A stretch of DNA of 64,000 nucleotides from Metridium senile (GCA_949775045.1 OX459110.1:13251452-13315451); one strand, 5' to 3'. Counted from the stretch's first letter, positions 21,771 through 33,600 are shown. The notes: generated by a model from the letters alone, not told the origin. Program-made: numbers and translations.

Positions 21771-22945
21771 TAATCAACATAATTAATATCGACATTCATC
21801 ATCATCATTACAATCAGTATCATAATTAACACCATCTGTCATCTTCATAATTAATATCATCAGTCATCATTACCATCATTATTATTATCATTACAATCAT
21901 TATCATAATTAATATCGATCATTAGTCATTATCATCATTACAATCATTATCATGATTATCATCATCAGTCATCATTATCATTGTTGCATTACAACAGGAT
22001 TACAATTTGTCATGTTTTTAATGTATATTACTGAAGTTTTAATAAATGTAATGTTTTAAATAAATTGTTGCATTCAGTGGTTTAAACGAGTTTATTTCAC
22101 GCATATTGACATATTGCACCTGTTTTAATCCAATAAAAGCGGCGAAGTAAGACTATGACATACTAGCTATTAAAAGCCATCAACGAAAAATATGTTAACA
22201 AAGCGCTTGAATGAACTTCACAGACTCTGTCTCGACAAAACGTCACTCAGTCGATTATAAAGATCAAGCCATTTTCAGTAATGTTTAATTTTCCCCTTAA
22301 TTGTCTGCTCCAATTTGTGCAATATTGGTTTTAACGAAGGCAGTGTTAGTTCAGTAAGGCCTGCAGTGTCACACGTATCAAGGTAGTTTTAGAATCCGAA
22401 TTTTAATTTACTAGCTTTATTAATATTTTTTTAGCTGCGTAACGTAAAATTCTCACGTAAACGGACACATGAAAACTGCATGTACGTAAAATTATAACAG
22501 GAAGCAAATTTTATTTATATATAGAACCTCAATTGTACATTTTTTTTTTACTAGTGAATAATTTAAAAAGTTGAAAAAAAAAAAAAAACAGGCTAGGACG
22601 CGAATATATAATACGTAAAGTATAACGCAAACATGTCGTATTATAAATTGTCCGTAAAAGTTTCAGAAAACACGACGCAAACTACAGTGGTACCTCTATT
22701 AAGCGGTCACCCTCGGGACTTTCCAAAGTGGCCCGGCCTAGATGGAGACATAAGAGTCTTTTAATCAAAATTATCAATGTAAGTTGTCCGGTTCGTAACA
22801 GTTCGCCCCCCACCGGCAAACAAAACCGAAAGGTCAAACTCATGTAGGATGATATTTATTATGTTTATAGTTAATATTATTTTGTGCTTTGAATTCTTAT
22901 CCGCAGTTTAATATGAATAATATAAGCTAAAGTATATTTTTCATC

Positions 22946-23240
22946 AGCGCTTGTCTGATAAATCAGCATTAACTTTATTCTTGATAAACTAATTGAGGCT
23001 GGGAGTCAGTGCTTGCCTGATAAACAGATAAATCAGCATTCTATTCTTGAGATATTAATTGAAGCTGGGAATCAGTGCTTGTCTGATAAATCAACATTAA
23101 CGTTATTCTTGATAAATTAATTGAAGCTGGGAATCAGTGATTGCCTGATAAATCAGCATTAGCTTATTCTTGATATATTAATCGTTGTTGAAGCTGGGAA
23201 TCAGCGCTTGTCTGATAAATCAGCATTAACATTATTACTC
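22946..23240. repeat. Five-copy minisatellite, unit 61-67 bp
   Basis: The phrase cttg-ctgataaatcagcatt recurs near 22950, 23011, 23077, 23139 and 23206, each followed by tattcttgata-attaattg and gaagctggga. Confidence 0.85.
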
Positions 23241-23550
23241 GGGCTACCTGTGGTAGCTCGAGTCTAAAAATGCAAACGGTTCTTCAGTTTTCGTGGTCGT
23301 CCAACCAAATCATTTTTTACCGCGCGCCATTATTGAACACAAGTTTTTCGTTATTCTTTGAGTGCGCGGGCGGGCTTCCTGTGGTGTATTTGTTTAAATG
23401 CGCGCGGATGGGATTCCTGTGGCCTTTCGTCAAAGTGTCGAAGAGGGTAGAAGAGGGTAATACAACTCTCTCAACTCTCTTCGAGTTCTGCCGTGAGTGA
23501 GAAAGTCGTGTGTGATCCTGCACGACAAACCAATCAGGAAGCTAAACCGC

Positions 23551-23640
23551 TAGCCTGCGTAAACAGACCCTTATTAGCGCTCGAAACGTCTTCCGCGAAG
23601 AGACGTTTTGAGCGCTAAAAAGGTCTGTTTACGCAGGCTA
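23551..23640. mobile_element. 90-bp hairpin MITE (TAGCCTGCGTAAACAGACC)
   Basis: The left arm tagcctgcgtaaacagacc and right arm ggtctgtttacgcaggcta are perfect inverted copies. The inner arms (agcgctcgaaacgtct / agacgttttgagcgct) nearly complete a single hairpin with a loop of about 9 bases. A possible aaaccg target duplication lies on both sides. Confidence 0.8.
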
Positions 23641-23798
23641 CCAAACCGTGCGCCTAAAAAAAAAGAAAAAAAAAACATTTTTTTAAGGCTCTTTCAGCTT
23701 GGCGCGCGGTAAAAAAGTATTTTATTTGCTTTAAAAAAATTCCTCAGATCGACTAGTTGGGCTGCCTGTGTAGAGACGACACAGATATGTGAAAGTAA

Positions 23799-24690
23799 GT
23801 GAAAGAGCTAAGTGAAAGTAAAGTACGCAAACGCGTCGTTTATTGTGCTTTTGAACACTATGTATGGGCTGGTCGTATCGCGTTACGTTTAGTCAGTGTA
23901 AAGTCTGTGTTAAATGTGAAATTTTGTATTTGTGCTAATATTGTGGTGTTTTTTTCTTGCATCAAAGAGATAGGCTCACGTGACCTACCAGAAAACAAAC
24001 CTGGACATTCCTGGATAAATTGGGGCTCCTGTGTCTTCATATCACGTGACTAAACTCGCAGCTTGGCCCGGGGGGCAAGAGAATCGAAGGTGAAAGGTGG
24101 CCAAAGTAGAGGTGAGTAGGCGAATAAAAAACGCTGTTTTTGTAATTTATTTCTGCTTTTTACTTCTCTAAAACTTACTGGCTTTAGTATTTATTATATA
24201 AAGGATTCTTTTTGTATCGTTTGTAAAGAATTCAAGCTCTCTAAAGGCTGGTTTTCACTAGGCATATTAAGCATAAGCACAAGCATAACATAGTTTCTTC
24301 TATTTTTCACTTGACATAAGCAGACATAAGCATAAGCATAAGAAAAACAAACATGTTCGTTTTCTTGTCTTTAGCTTATGCTTATGCTTATGCCTATGCC
24401 TAGTGAAAACCAGCCTTAAGGCTACTTTTACACGGTATGCCTTGACCATGTAACTTGATGCGCGCGAAGAAGAACAAACAACTTTTTCATTGCTAGAATC
24501 ATAATATTTTTTCATCGTTTTTGTATTATCTACCTAAACGCCCAACACTATTTGATTGCTTATCTTTTGGTTCTTTCTGTGTAGGTTCTTCTTTGAGTAT
24601 TGTGAAATGGGGACCCCTGTTTTATGTCAATATATAAACCTGAAAAGGTCGTGGTCTGGGTTGTGGTCTGGTTGAAGATTAACTCCATAC
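23799..24690. repeat. Repeat block Y, copy 2 (truncated)
   Basis: From ctacgcaaacgcgtcg-like sequence through ctggacattcctggataaat, cacgtgactaaac and gtgaaatggggacccc. Homology to Y1/Y3 fades after about 24680, before the splice donor of the putative Y exon, so the right two thirds of Y are missing. The small frames (60-84 aa) are chance. Confidence 0.7.
24246..24415. mobile_element. MITE of 170 bp (GGCTGGTTTTCACTAGGCAT ends)
   Basis: The left end ggctggttttcactaggcat and right end atgcctagtgaaaaccagcc are inverted. The interior is made of gcataagcata repeats, so the arms pair for much of the length. Y1 has the empty site (ctctaaaggctacgtttac at about 16360). Confidence 0.8.
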
Positions 24691-24800
24691 ATCTATGAGT
24701 AAGTAAATGTTTATTGAAATATTTATATCTAGTTATTTCAATCATATATATAGTAGTCAATGTCATAAGTATTTTTTAAAGGCTTCTGTGTAATAGTCAG

Positions 24801-25915
24801 TTAGTTTTCTTTTAAGACAGATTTAGATGAGCTTAAGCGTACTTCTATAGGAAGTGAGTTCCAAATTTTTGGTAGTATACACAATAAAAAGAATTTTGAA
24901 ATAATTTGGATTTACATAATGGAACCTTAATGTCCTATTTACTGCTGTGTCTTGTTGTGCGAGTATTCTTGTACTGTATTAGTTCGTTGAGTTGAACGTT
25001 ATAGTGTTTATTGATAAGCTTGTAGAATAATGTAATGTTATTCATTTCATGCCAGTAGGTTAAGGGAAGCATATTCAATGGCAACAGTCTTTCTTTATAG
25101 GACAGTTCGGTGTTTGGCAAAATATACCGCGTTGCGCGCCTCTGTAGACTTTCGATGGTTTTGAGATTTCCAACAGAAGTGTTTGACCACACATGACTTG
25201 CGTAACCCAGCGTGGGCCGAACCAAGGTCAGATATAGAGCCTTTTTTGTATTAACATCAAAGTCCCCTTTGTTTGTATGGTGTTTCAAAAGGCCAAGCAT
25301 GCGATATCCTTTAGAAACAGATTTGTTAATATGACTAGTCCACTTTAGATCGGAAGAGATGGTAACTCCCAAGTCTTTTTGCTCTTGAGCTCGTTTGAGT
25401 GCATGACCATCAAGTGTATAACAATGAAGAACTGGTGACTTTTTCCTAGTGATGGACATAACTTCACATTTTTCACTGTTGAAATGAAGCTTCTAATCGC
25501 AACTCCAGGAATGTAGATCATCAAGGTCATTCTGCAGTGCATGACAATCTGTTGGTTTCATGATAGTGCGAGCGCATTTTGCGTCGTCAGCAAATAGATG
25601 GACTGATGTGTCTGTACTAATAACAGATGGTAGATCATTAATGTACATTGTGAACAATAGAGGACCAAGTAGACTCCCTTGTGGCACTCCGGATAATACA
25701 GGTAGATAAGATGAGCTTGCTCCTTGAACAGCAGTGCAGTGAGTACGATTAGATAAGTAGTCAATAAACCAATTTAAAAGATTACCTCCAATACCGTAAT
25801 GTTGGAGTTTGTATGTAAGGTGTGAGTGTGAAACACTATCAAATGCCTTGCTTAAGTCAAGGTAGATGATATCACTTTGAAGACCCTTGTCCAACGCGTG
25901 ACAACGCTTATTAAA
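24801..25915 (-). pseudogene. Non-LTR retrotransposon (jockey/CR1/L2-like) RT fragment, broken
   Basis: The frame covers the C-terminal half of a LINE reverse transcriptase. Seen are YLDLSKAFDSVSH (palm aspartate), GVPQGSLLGPLLF, the FADD active-site box and a thumb/C-terminal region with LGVTISSDLKW and AL-YLTLVRPTLGYAS. It is 5' truncated near 25915, as usual for LINEs. Three breaks: an in-frame TAG at 25493-25495 with coding resuming in the same frame at once, a second in-frame TAG at 24935-24937, and a one-base frame change near 24862, beyond which a family-typical ending (W-NSLP motif) reads to a TAA at 24801. It lies between Y2 and gene A, where gene A's 3' exons would be expected. Not functional. 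Confidence 0.9.
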
Positions 25916-26381
25916 TTATTATTATTAATAATATCTTCAATATCTTCATAATCTTCAATGCTAAAATAAAGAAAGAAACAGGCAATCAGTATTTCAATAC
26001 ATTGAATTTTTTTTTTTCACTTTCATTTATTTTGAGAAAGCAATATTTTCCAGTTATGCAATCTCAGAATTAATGTTAAGAAATTTTACCCTAGGGAACT
26101 GATTAATCATAACCAGCTTAAACTGCGCTTGTTATTCCCTGGGGTTTTTGATGCCACCCAATAAACTTGCAGATTGTATTTTATCAGGTCCTATACCACT
26201 TACATACACCTCTTGGTTTTAAATCCTGATAAAAAAATCCTACTTGTTTAATTAATCACTACATACATTGCATGTAATTCTTCGCCAGAGTAAAAACCAA
26301 AATATAAGAATAATGTCTAATGATGCTAACCATTATGATATACTTATTTGATAATATATACAAATAAATAGATATACTCAC
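25916..26381. other. Spacer below gene A; no 3' exon recognised
   Basis: Begins with an ATT-rich LINE junction. It holds a partial inverted pair (tttatcaggtcc and ggttttaaatcctgataaa) of the MITE family seen at 37046-37238. I searched both for the gene B/C 3' exon signatures (ggaccagtatcc, atcagaatcat, ttcaatctgggtgaag) and found none. Confidence 0.55.
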
Positions 26382-27011
26382 CATGTCATCTGGTACAGTT
26401 TTTGATGTTTCTTCTGTATCATCTTCGATGGACATCTGCATTTGCTGGTCTTGGACACCTTGCTGTTCTGTATCATTCTCTATGTCTTTTTTCTGCCTTA
26501 AGAGAAGTTTTTCATGTTCTTCCATTTCTTGTTGCTGCTCCTCATCCCAGATCTTTCTTTTTTGGTCCATTTCTTGTCGCAGCTCCTCATCCCAGATCTT
26601 TCTTTTTTGGTCCATTTCTTGTCGCAGCCTCTCATCACAGATCTTTCCTTTTTGGTCCATTTCTTGTCGCAGCTCCTCATCCCAGATCTTTCCTTTTTGG
26701 TCCATTTCTTGTCGCAGCTCCTCATCCCAGATCTTTCCTTTTTGGTCCATTTCTTGTCGCAGCTCCTCATCCCAGATCTTTCCTTTTTGGTCCATTTCTT
26801 GTCGCAGCTCCTCATCCCAGATCTTTCCTTTTTGGTCCATTTCTTGTCGCAGCTCTTCATCCCAGATCTTTCTTTTTTGGTCCATTTCTTGTTGCAGCTC
26901 CTCATCCCAGATCTTTCCTTTTTGGTCCATTTCTTGTCGCAGCTCTTCATCCCAGATCTCTCTTCTTTGTTGCTCTCTTTGAGGGAAAAATAACTCCCGC
27001 ATTGATGCATC
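26382..27011 (-). CDS. Gene A repeat exon, coiled-coil of 15-residue units
   Basis: A 630-nt exon (210 codons, phase 0 at both ends) between acceptor ctttttgtaatag and donor gtgagt. It reads DASMRELFFPQREQQRRE, then nine full copies plus a variant tenth of IWDEELRQEMDQKGK. A Gln/Glu tail with Met-Gln-rich and acidic segments ends it. Each unit is 45 bp. Five consecutive units are identical in protein, so the array has expanded or been homogenised recently. A 15-residue period (15/4 = 3.75 per turn) suits a right-handed or straight coiled coil rather than heptads. It occupies the position of the 354-nt exon in gene C (same flanking intron sequence, agaagtgtaggaaac). Without splicing the frame would read on to a stop at 26259. 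Confidence 0.7.
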
Positions 27012-30000
27012 CTATTACAAAAAGGATTAGAATTAGTTATATATTTAATATTAACACCTAATTAAACATTATTTAATTATATATTATTCTTGTGTTAAGT
27101 TGTAGTCAATTAATTACTTTAAACATTTATATTTTATCAAATTCATAGTTTTAGTAAATTCCATAGTTCAAAACATTGGAGTTGTTAGGAGGAAACAAGA
27201 GAAGTGTAGGAAACTACAACATTATAAAACATATGTCCACATTATGATTATTTTCAAAAGAATTTAAATAATCCATTTACCTTTGGAAGGCCGTTAACAA
27301 TTTCTTGACCATTTACCTCTGGTTTGTTGGTGTCCTGTTAAAACAAAGCAACATTAGGATATTTTATCCTACTGAACTGGCTATTTCATATAGTATCCAT
27401 AATTTTGTGTTCTGGATTTCTTTTGGGATTGGTGCAACTGTCCCTTTGTCATATTACATTTTAATAAAATCAATGTCACTAATCACCTTGATATTCCAAT
27501 TTTTATCTATTTTTAAAATCTATTTAATTTCGTGATGTTAAAACTATACCTGTATTGGCGGTACCAAAACGTTGAGGGCGGAGCGCTGAAATAAAAACAG
27601 AACAAAATAAATATTATTTGAATAGTTAAGGATAGTTCAATGCTTAAACACCTTTTAGCCTGATTTTCAGAGCGGGCCTGGGTCCTACGCTATCGCTTTC
27701 TCCCCAAACTCCATCTGATGGACTTCGCTGGATACCTTGTTCTTGACGTCACTGCCCCTTGTCTTACCAAGGGCCAATGAGAGCGCTTGTAAGAACTAAA
27801 TGCAATGACCCATAAAGGTCATAATAACTGTGAGCGTGATTGTGAATCTGCGATTTTGAATCAGTGTTTTCAATGGCATTTACACCCCTAAATAAATGTA
27901 ATTTTATCATCAGATGAAAATCATGAATACCATTCTATAAACTGTGGCATTCAAGTTTTATCTCAAGAGCGATTATCAATATTTGGACGTTCAAAGTCAG
28001 ATTTAAATGGCGTGATTTCACAACGTTTAGGAGCTGTTTACTGAAATGAAAGCGAGTCCCTGCAACCAAGAGTATTATGTTTGCACAATCATATGTTTTC
28101 ATGAAGAAACATATACCGAGATCTATAGTTAGCATCGGCTGTAAGCTGCAATCAAACTTGTGCCAACTACATGTGAATACAATAAGCTCCATTTACAAAT
28201 TGGTTGAATTGTGTAATCGTTAGATTACTAACTTACAGCTTAATTTTCGTGAATATGTTTTACAAATAAGAAAATTAAATGTATAAAGTATATGTTGTCA
28301 TGAAATCCTTAAATAAAGGAAGAAAAAGAGCGAATTATTGAGCACCCATAGATCGTTTGTAATATGAGTGCCTCCTAAGCCCTTCCTGTTGTTGTGCATT
28401 CCTGACATAACTCACTTGGCGAAAAACATTAAGTTCGCTCTGATTGGCCAAAAATCAAACAATGCAGAACATGGTATCCGGCAAAGTCCATCAGACGGAG
28501 TTTGGGGAGAAAGTGATAGCGTAGGACCCAGGCCCGCTCTGAAAATCAGGCTAAAACACCTTGCAGTGTGGATTTGCATTTTTGCAGTGCTCGATTTTTC
28601 AGCTGTATTATAATACCAAAATTTGACATTTTTTCAAAGAGAATTCCATGTTTTGTTTGATTATGATAATTTTTATAAAAACTACATTTTCCATTTATTT
28701 ATAATTTGTAAGAATTTGATCATTAGATTGCTATTTGTATCTCAGAAAAGATCTGGCTAATGATATAATCAACACAACCGGAAAAGCTTATGCCATACAT
28801 TTCTTACTAAAAATCTTTAGTAATAGCTTGATATAACTCTGCTAATATTCATTCTTCTAAACTCATATTTGCTAACATTACTATATAAAGTATGTGCTTC
28901 ATTAATTCAATGATTGGTTACAGTTTAAGCGACAATTTATGGACTTTCAATATGGTCATGTGATTGGTGCAAACCAAGAATTCTGCTTATTTCCAAAAGA
29001 ATTTAAATAATCCATTTACCTTTGGAAGGCTGTTAATAATTTCTTGACCATTTACCACTGGTTGGTGGGTGTCCTGTTAAAACAAGGCAACATTAGGATA
29101 TTTTAACCTACTGAACTGGCTATTTTTAAATTCTAATAAAATCAATGTCACTAATCACCTTGATATTCCAATTTTTATCAAAACTTGGAGAATTTATAAG
29201 AACTTCTGTGAAGAAGTTATGTGATTTAATCAAATTCCTAATTTTTTTACAAAATTATTGACGTTGTTTTTGTTTGTCTATATGGGTTTTTTTCAATATG
29301 CACTTATACATGATGCACTCAGAGAGAAACAATATATCAATTTTTTTCAAGGTTCAAAAAGATTATGACATTAGCAATGAGTTAGCAATGTGAAAATTGA
29401 AATTGGCAAACAAAGCCAGTAAAATTCAACAATTCCATTGCTTTGGCTGAGTAGGCTGGGTACTAGTTGCTCTGTAGTCATTCTGTAGTTTGTCAGAAGT
29501 TTAAAAACTGAAAAACTGAATATTTTTGCTGTTCCCATATTGCACTATTAAAATTTTCTTGAATAAGATGTGTGCGAGCATGATGCACAGTAGCAAGGGG
29601 CCGGATTAAAGTTTTAGGACTATTCAAGGGAGCATGGCAGAAACTGGCCTTCCTTTCCTTATGATTGTGTTAATTTATGCTTATGTTACATTGATTCATG
29701 CTGTGTAATCCTTATGCTTGTATTTATGTCTGACTCACTGTCTGAACTAGCTCAAATTAAGTGATTTGCTGGGCCCAGTATTGGGTCTGTAATTGGACCA
29801 AGTCCTCAGCCCTGAATATGATCCACTAATTCATATACCATGACGGCTCTTTAAAATCTATTCTCGTGATGTTAAAACTATACCTGTATTGGTGGTGCCA
29901 AAACCATGTTGTTGACGGCGGAGTACTGAAATATAAACAGAGCAAAATAAATATTATTTGAATAGTTAAGGATAGTTCAATGCTTAAACACCTTGCAGTG

Positions 30001-32012
30001 TGGATTTGCATTTTTGCAGTACCTGATTTTTCAGCTGAATTATACCAAAATTTGACATTTTTCAAATAAAATTCCATGTTTTGTTCGACTGATTGCTTTG
30101 ATTTTTTGGATTTATATGTGAAATTGATTGGAGATTATAGGCGATTTTAAATTATCCTTAAAATGATGAGCGATTAATATTTTAGGCACAAAACTAAACA
30201 ACATTATTTTCATAAAAGTCCAATTTACTCGAAACTGATAGCTGACTTTTAAGCCAAATTTACAGAATCATGTATGTAATACTAACCTAATATAACTTGT
30301 GCTGAAATTAGAGAGAAATTCTAGGATGGGATCCAGAGAATGATATATATTTAGCTTGAAATGACTTGAAGTTTGAACTGCTCTTGGGTTGTCTATTTGG
30401 GCTTTCATGCTGCTAAAATATCACAGCTAGAAAAGTTGTTCCTTCATATAACTATGTACCAAGGGAAATTGTCTTAGGTTTTGTAGCAAATTTGCTGTGG
30501 CCAAATATTATAAATGTGGTTTTATGTTCCCTAATGCCAAACATCGCAAAATTCACGTTTTATGTAATTTCTGAAAAATTAAACCATACAATTTTGGCGA
30601 AATCGATTGACAAACAATTTCTAACCTTAATGCAACCTTTGAGTTACATTTAGTTTTCAGGTAAAAACAACAGCCAAGTAGGAAATGTAACAGAAACATT
30701 TTCATGCAAATTTTAGACAAGGTTCTAAGGCAGTTTTGTGAAAAAATAAAATGTAAGAATTTGCAACTGTGTATGAAACACTGACAAGCTTTATATTAAT
30801 TTATGTGAATGTAATGTTCCGCCATGATGGAATGCTGCAATAGCTATAGTTCATATAGAAAGCAAATATATTTTTTTGGAATTTTTACTTTATATATTCA
30901 GTATTCAGTATTTTGAAACACTACACTGTATATAATCTATTCAATTCTCATGCTAATGATCATATTCTTACCGCAACGCAACATATAATAACCAACATTA
31001 TGGCCAACTTGATCTGCGCAGGAAAGAAACTAAATATTAGTATATTAGAATGATATATATAGACATACAAACAAGCTTAGAGCAACAGTCCAAGTTTGAA
31101 TAACAAAGTTAAGGTATACATAGTTATTACACATAATTTTTTACACATTCTAGCAATAATAATAATAATAGTTTATTCACAATTGATCACACGCAGACGG
31201 AAAAAAATAAATAATAATATATACAATATAAATACATGAAAAATTGTGAAAGGAGGTGAAAGAGGTTATCCCTTTCTAGTCCACCTCCTTAACATAATTT
31301 ACAAAACAGTTTACAATCAGTATGTACTATCCTAAAATATATAAAAAATTGAAATTTACAAATGTCTATAATATATAAAAACTATTTACAAGTAGGTGAT
31401 TTAAAACTAATATAATAAAAATATGTCTAATAATGGGTTAATGTGTTAATAATTTAATTCCTAATTTTTTCTTGAATGTTCTTATATTTTCTGCTTCTGC
31501 AATTTCTTTTGATAGTTTGTTCCAGTGATTTACAATACGTATAAAAAAGAATGCTTATAGCTGTTTAATTTAGCAGCTCTAGTCTTTAGCTTGAAGCGAT
31601 GGTTTTTTTATATAGCAGTATTAACAAATGTTTTTTTAAGCCTTTACTAATGACAGCAATAGATTCGAAAATTGAAATTTGTTACAACTTTCAGTGTCCT
31701 TCATAAAGAGGCAGTCGTCTGCCAGCTAAAACTTGACTTAACAAAATAATGTAGTCAGTGGTATTGACTATTGTTGAACATAAATAGATTGAAATCCTTG
31801 TCTTTTTTATTTGTAAGCAAACGCATAATGTACTGTATGTAAACATTATGTACTTACAGAAACAACTAGTTATAGTACTAAATATTAACAATTAACCAGC
31901 TTTAATAGATTTGTATATTTTGTCAGTTATTAAAATTGTAGCAAGTTAGAGTAGTTGAGTGAATTCTAATAGCTTTTAATCATACCTTTTTGCTGTTTTC
32001 TTCGTCCGCCAT
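26382..32012 (-). CDS. Gene A: membrane-anchored or secreted microexon-type protein, 3' end not found
   Basis: Predicted exons (minus): 31986-32012, 30972-31013, 29884-29925, 29020-29073, 27550-27585, 27281-27334 and 26382-27011. All are multiples of three, all junctions are phase 0, with AG acceptors and GT donors (gtatga, gtaaga, gtatag, gtaaat, gtgagt). Together they encode 295 aa. The N-terminus is charged MADEENSKK, then a 14-residue hydrophobic stretch IKLAIMLVIICCVA, so a signal peptide or short anchor. Two copies of an exon pair follow (…PPIQ then DT…NGQEI…LPK), then the 15-residue repeat exon. No domain of known function is recognised. It is the first of three tandem paralogs (with B and C) but lacks their acidic C-terminal exons, perhaps lost where the LINE and truncated Y2 now lie. 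Exon calls rest on splice signals and paralog comparison, not transcripts. Confidence 0.65.
26508..26957. repeat. 45-bp coding minisatellite, ten units
   Basis: Near-perfect tandem copies of a unit containing tggtccatttcttgtcgcag on the plus strand. Frames on the plus strand (159-219 aa) are shadows of this array; the minus frame, which is splice-flanked and free of stops, is taken as real. Confidence 0.9.
27655..28553. mobile_element. Mutator-like non-autonomous element, 899 bp, in a gene A intron
   Basis: Terminal inverted repeats of about 84 bp begin ttagcctgattttcagagcg on the left and mirror gctctgaaaatcaggcta on the right. A 9-bp direct repeat AAACACCTT flanks it (27646-27654 and 28554-28562). 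The paralogous intron copy reads cttaaacaccttgcagtg at about 29983 with no insert. A 9-bp TSD with long TIRs is typical of Mutator-like elements. Frames of 85 and 81 aa inside show no transposase motif. Confidence 0.85.
31140..31620 (-). mobile_element. LINE 3'-end fragment in a gene A intron
   Basis: On the minus strand the end of a LINE ORF2 is legible: IRIVNHWNKLSKEI followed by a TFKKKLG segment, ending in TAA at 31438-31440. A 3' UTR and an (ATT)n tail at 31152-31170 come next. The W-N-L-P-like motif and C-terminal TFKKKL are typical of jockey/CR1-type LINEs. Only the last few dozen codons remain, with an upstream frame change. Confidence 0.7.
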
Positions 32013-32900
32013 ATTGGATTTCTATCAACTTCATCCCCAATTCAAGATGGCAGTCGTCTGAGACGATTTTTGATTGGCCATTGGAAATGATGTCATAGTG
32101 TTTCTAAAAGCTTTTTTATTGGATTAGCGTTAACAATGCATTGAAATAACTAAACTGATAGCAAAATGGAGTAACAAGGTTGTAGTTTAAAATTATTATA
32201 GTTTTCGTTTTTTTAACGCTGTTGAACGATTGTTGAATAGCAACTGAAAGAACCTTCTTGCAGTTTATATGATAACTTATGTTCAAATGACTTTATTTGT
32301 GGAAATATATTAGCTTAGCTTAGATTCAAAAACTATTCTCACTGATCATCTACTCCCAAGGGAGGTGGTTAATGATATGCAAGACTATATAAACAATGCA
32401 TTTGGTGTTAGCTCATTCTTAGTTGCCCAAACTAGCGAGACAAACAACATCAAACCGGATAGTAGAATGAAAGAGGCAGATGGATGTTACGGGGAATAAT
32501 CCTGTGGTGTTGAGAAAGAAAGTCCACTCGAGTGTTTTTCCCCCACCCTCCCACCCACTTTTTCGTACTTATATTGCCTCGGGAATAATCCTGTGGTGTT
32601 GAAAAAGAAAGAAAGACTACTCAAGTATTTATCCTCCACCCTCCCGCCCACTTTTTCCTACTTATATTACCTCGGCACTTTGTCCCTCCAGATCTATTTC
32701 CATTGTTTAGCCTAGAACAATAGAGTCCTATTGTTCCCACATCTTAATCATTGACCGAGGGACAATGGCCAGTGAGAATGTATTACTATCAAATGGAAAG
32801 ACACAAGCAAAGTTCTGCATTCTAGCAAAATGATATATTTTATAGTCAGTTTGATCTGAGCTTGTACATACTTTATTTATTGTACAGTTTGTACACATTC
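32013..32900. other. 5' flank of gene A with a 90-bp tandem duplication
   Basis: The block cgggaataatcctgtggtg ... cccactttttcgtacttat occurs at about 32491 and 32579, a two-copy tandem repeat ending near 32674. The ATG of gene A at 32012 sits in the good context caatATGGcgg. No clear TATA box is assigned. The first 280 bp upstream should hold the promoter. Confidence 0.5.
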
Positions 32901-33555
32901 TGAGATGATGCGAACATAAACTCTACGCGAACATGCCATTTACTGTCCTGTACTGGACAAAATGCAAATACAGTATATGGGCCATTCCACAAAAGAATGA
33001 AATAATGAAAATTTTAAAACACTGAATTTTCCAGTGGAATAATGTTTTTAAAAAGGCAAGACATTGAATTGTCAAAAATCATAAGGGGTTTTGAAATATA
33101 TGCCACACCCACTCTGTGACAGGCCTTTCAATCTGCACTTGTTTGGGTTATGTTTTTGGAGCAATTTGAGTGTTGACATAAAATGACTCCCAAATCAGAA
33201 GAGTTAACTTGGAATTCAAAAGCTTTCCTTCCATGCACAGTTTAAAACACAAATGAATATATAGCATTGCATTTTTTTTTTCAAAACAGCTCTCATATGA
33301 ATTATACAGCATTACATTTTGTTGCGGACATTACATGTTGTGTACTACAAATAAACATATTTATTTTTTATTTTTCATGGTATTCATGATTTTTTTTCAA
33401 ATTGTATGAACAATGTTTTAGCTAAAAAAAATTCCAAAGAAAATGTTTTAATCCTCTTGAAAATGCATACTGTGGACATTATGCTGCAGACATTACACTT
33501 TTTATACATGCATCAGAAAAAGATATTAAATGGAAATTTGAAAAATCTAAAAGTT
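32901..33555. other. AT-rich spacer with a trace of block X
   Basis: The phrase ataaactctacgcgaacatg (32918-32937) recalls the right part of X (50137-50160), so Y3 is probably preceded by an eroded X3. The rest holds nothing I can name. Confidence 0.4.
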
Positions 33556-33600
33556 CATGTATCTTTGTATCACATGACTAAACTTGCAGCTTGGGAATAG

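Larger units (their letters stand above)
19349..22688. repeat. Repeat block X, copy 2
   Basis: Colinear with X1 (8101-11272 and then 15649 on), including both MITEs and the microsatellite. It lacks the mariner-like MITE and the Ty3 element and so preserves their empty sites (about 19440 and 22550-22554). It contains an about 200-bp extra segment at 21574-21770 not found in X1. The poly-Asp frame at 21345-21551 is a translated microsatellite. Confidence 0.8.
22689..23798. mobile_element. Insertion into X2 with a pogo/Tigger-like end
   Basis: X1 continues directly from gacacgacg-aaact to ctacgcaaacgcgtcg; in X2 about 1.1 kb intervenes. It begins cagtggtacctctattaagc, a typical pogo-superfamily terminus, and contains a minisatellite and a MITE. 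Phrases tttttaccgcgcgcca (about 23317) and tggcgcgcggtaaaaaag (about 23700) are an inner inverted pair. The matching outer end was not found, so limits are approximate. Frames at 23270-23523 have no domain. Confidence 0.55.

Noticed and set aside
25916..25967. A possible terminal exon of gene A (acceptor tttattttag, then CAT TGA)
   Set aside because: It would add one residue and a stop, has no counterpart in B or C, and is in an ATT-rich LINE junction.
26383..27061. Plus-strand frames of 159-219 aa over the 45-bp repeat
   Set aside because: Antisense shadows of a repeat whose minus frame is splice-flanked and matches the paralog position in gene C.
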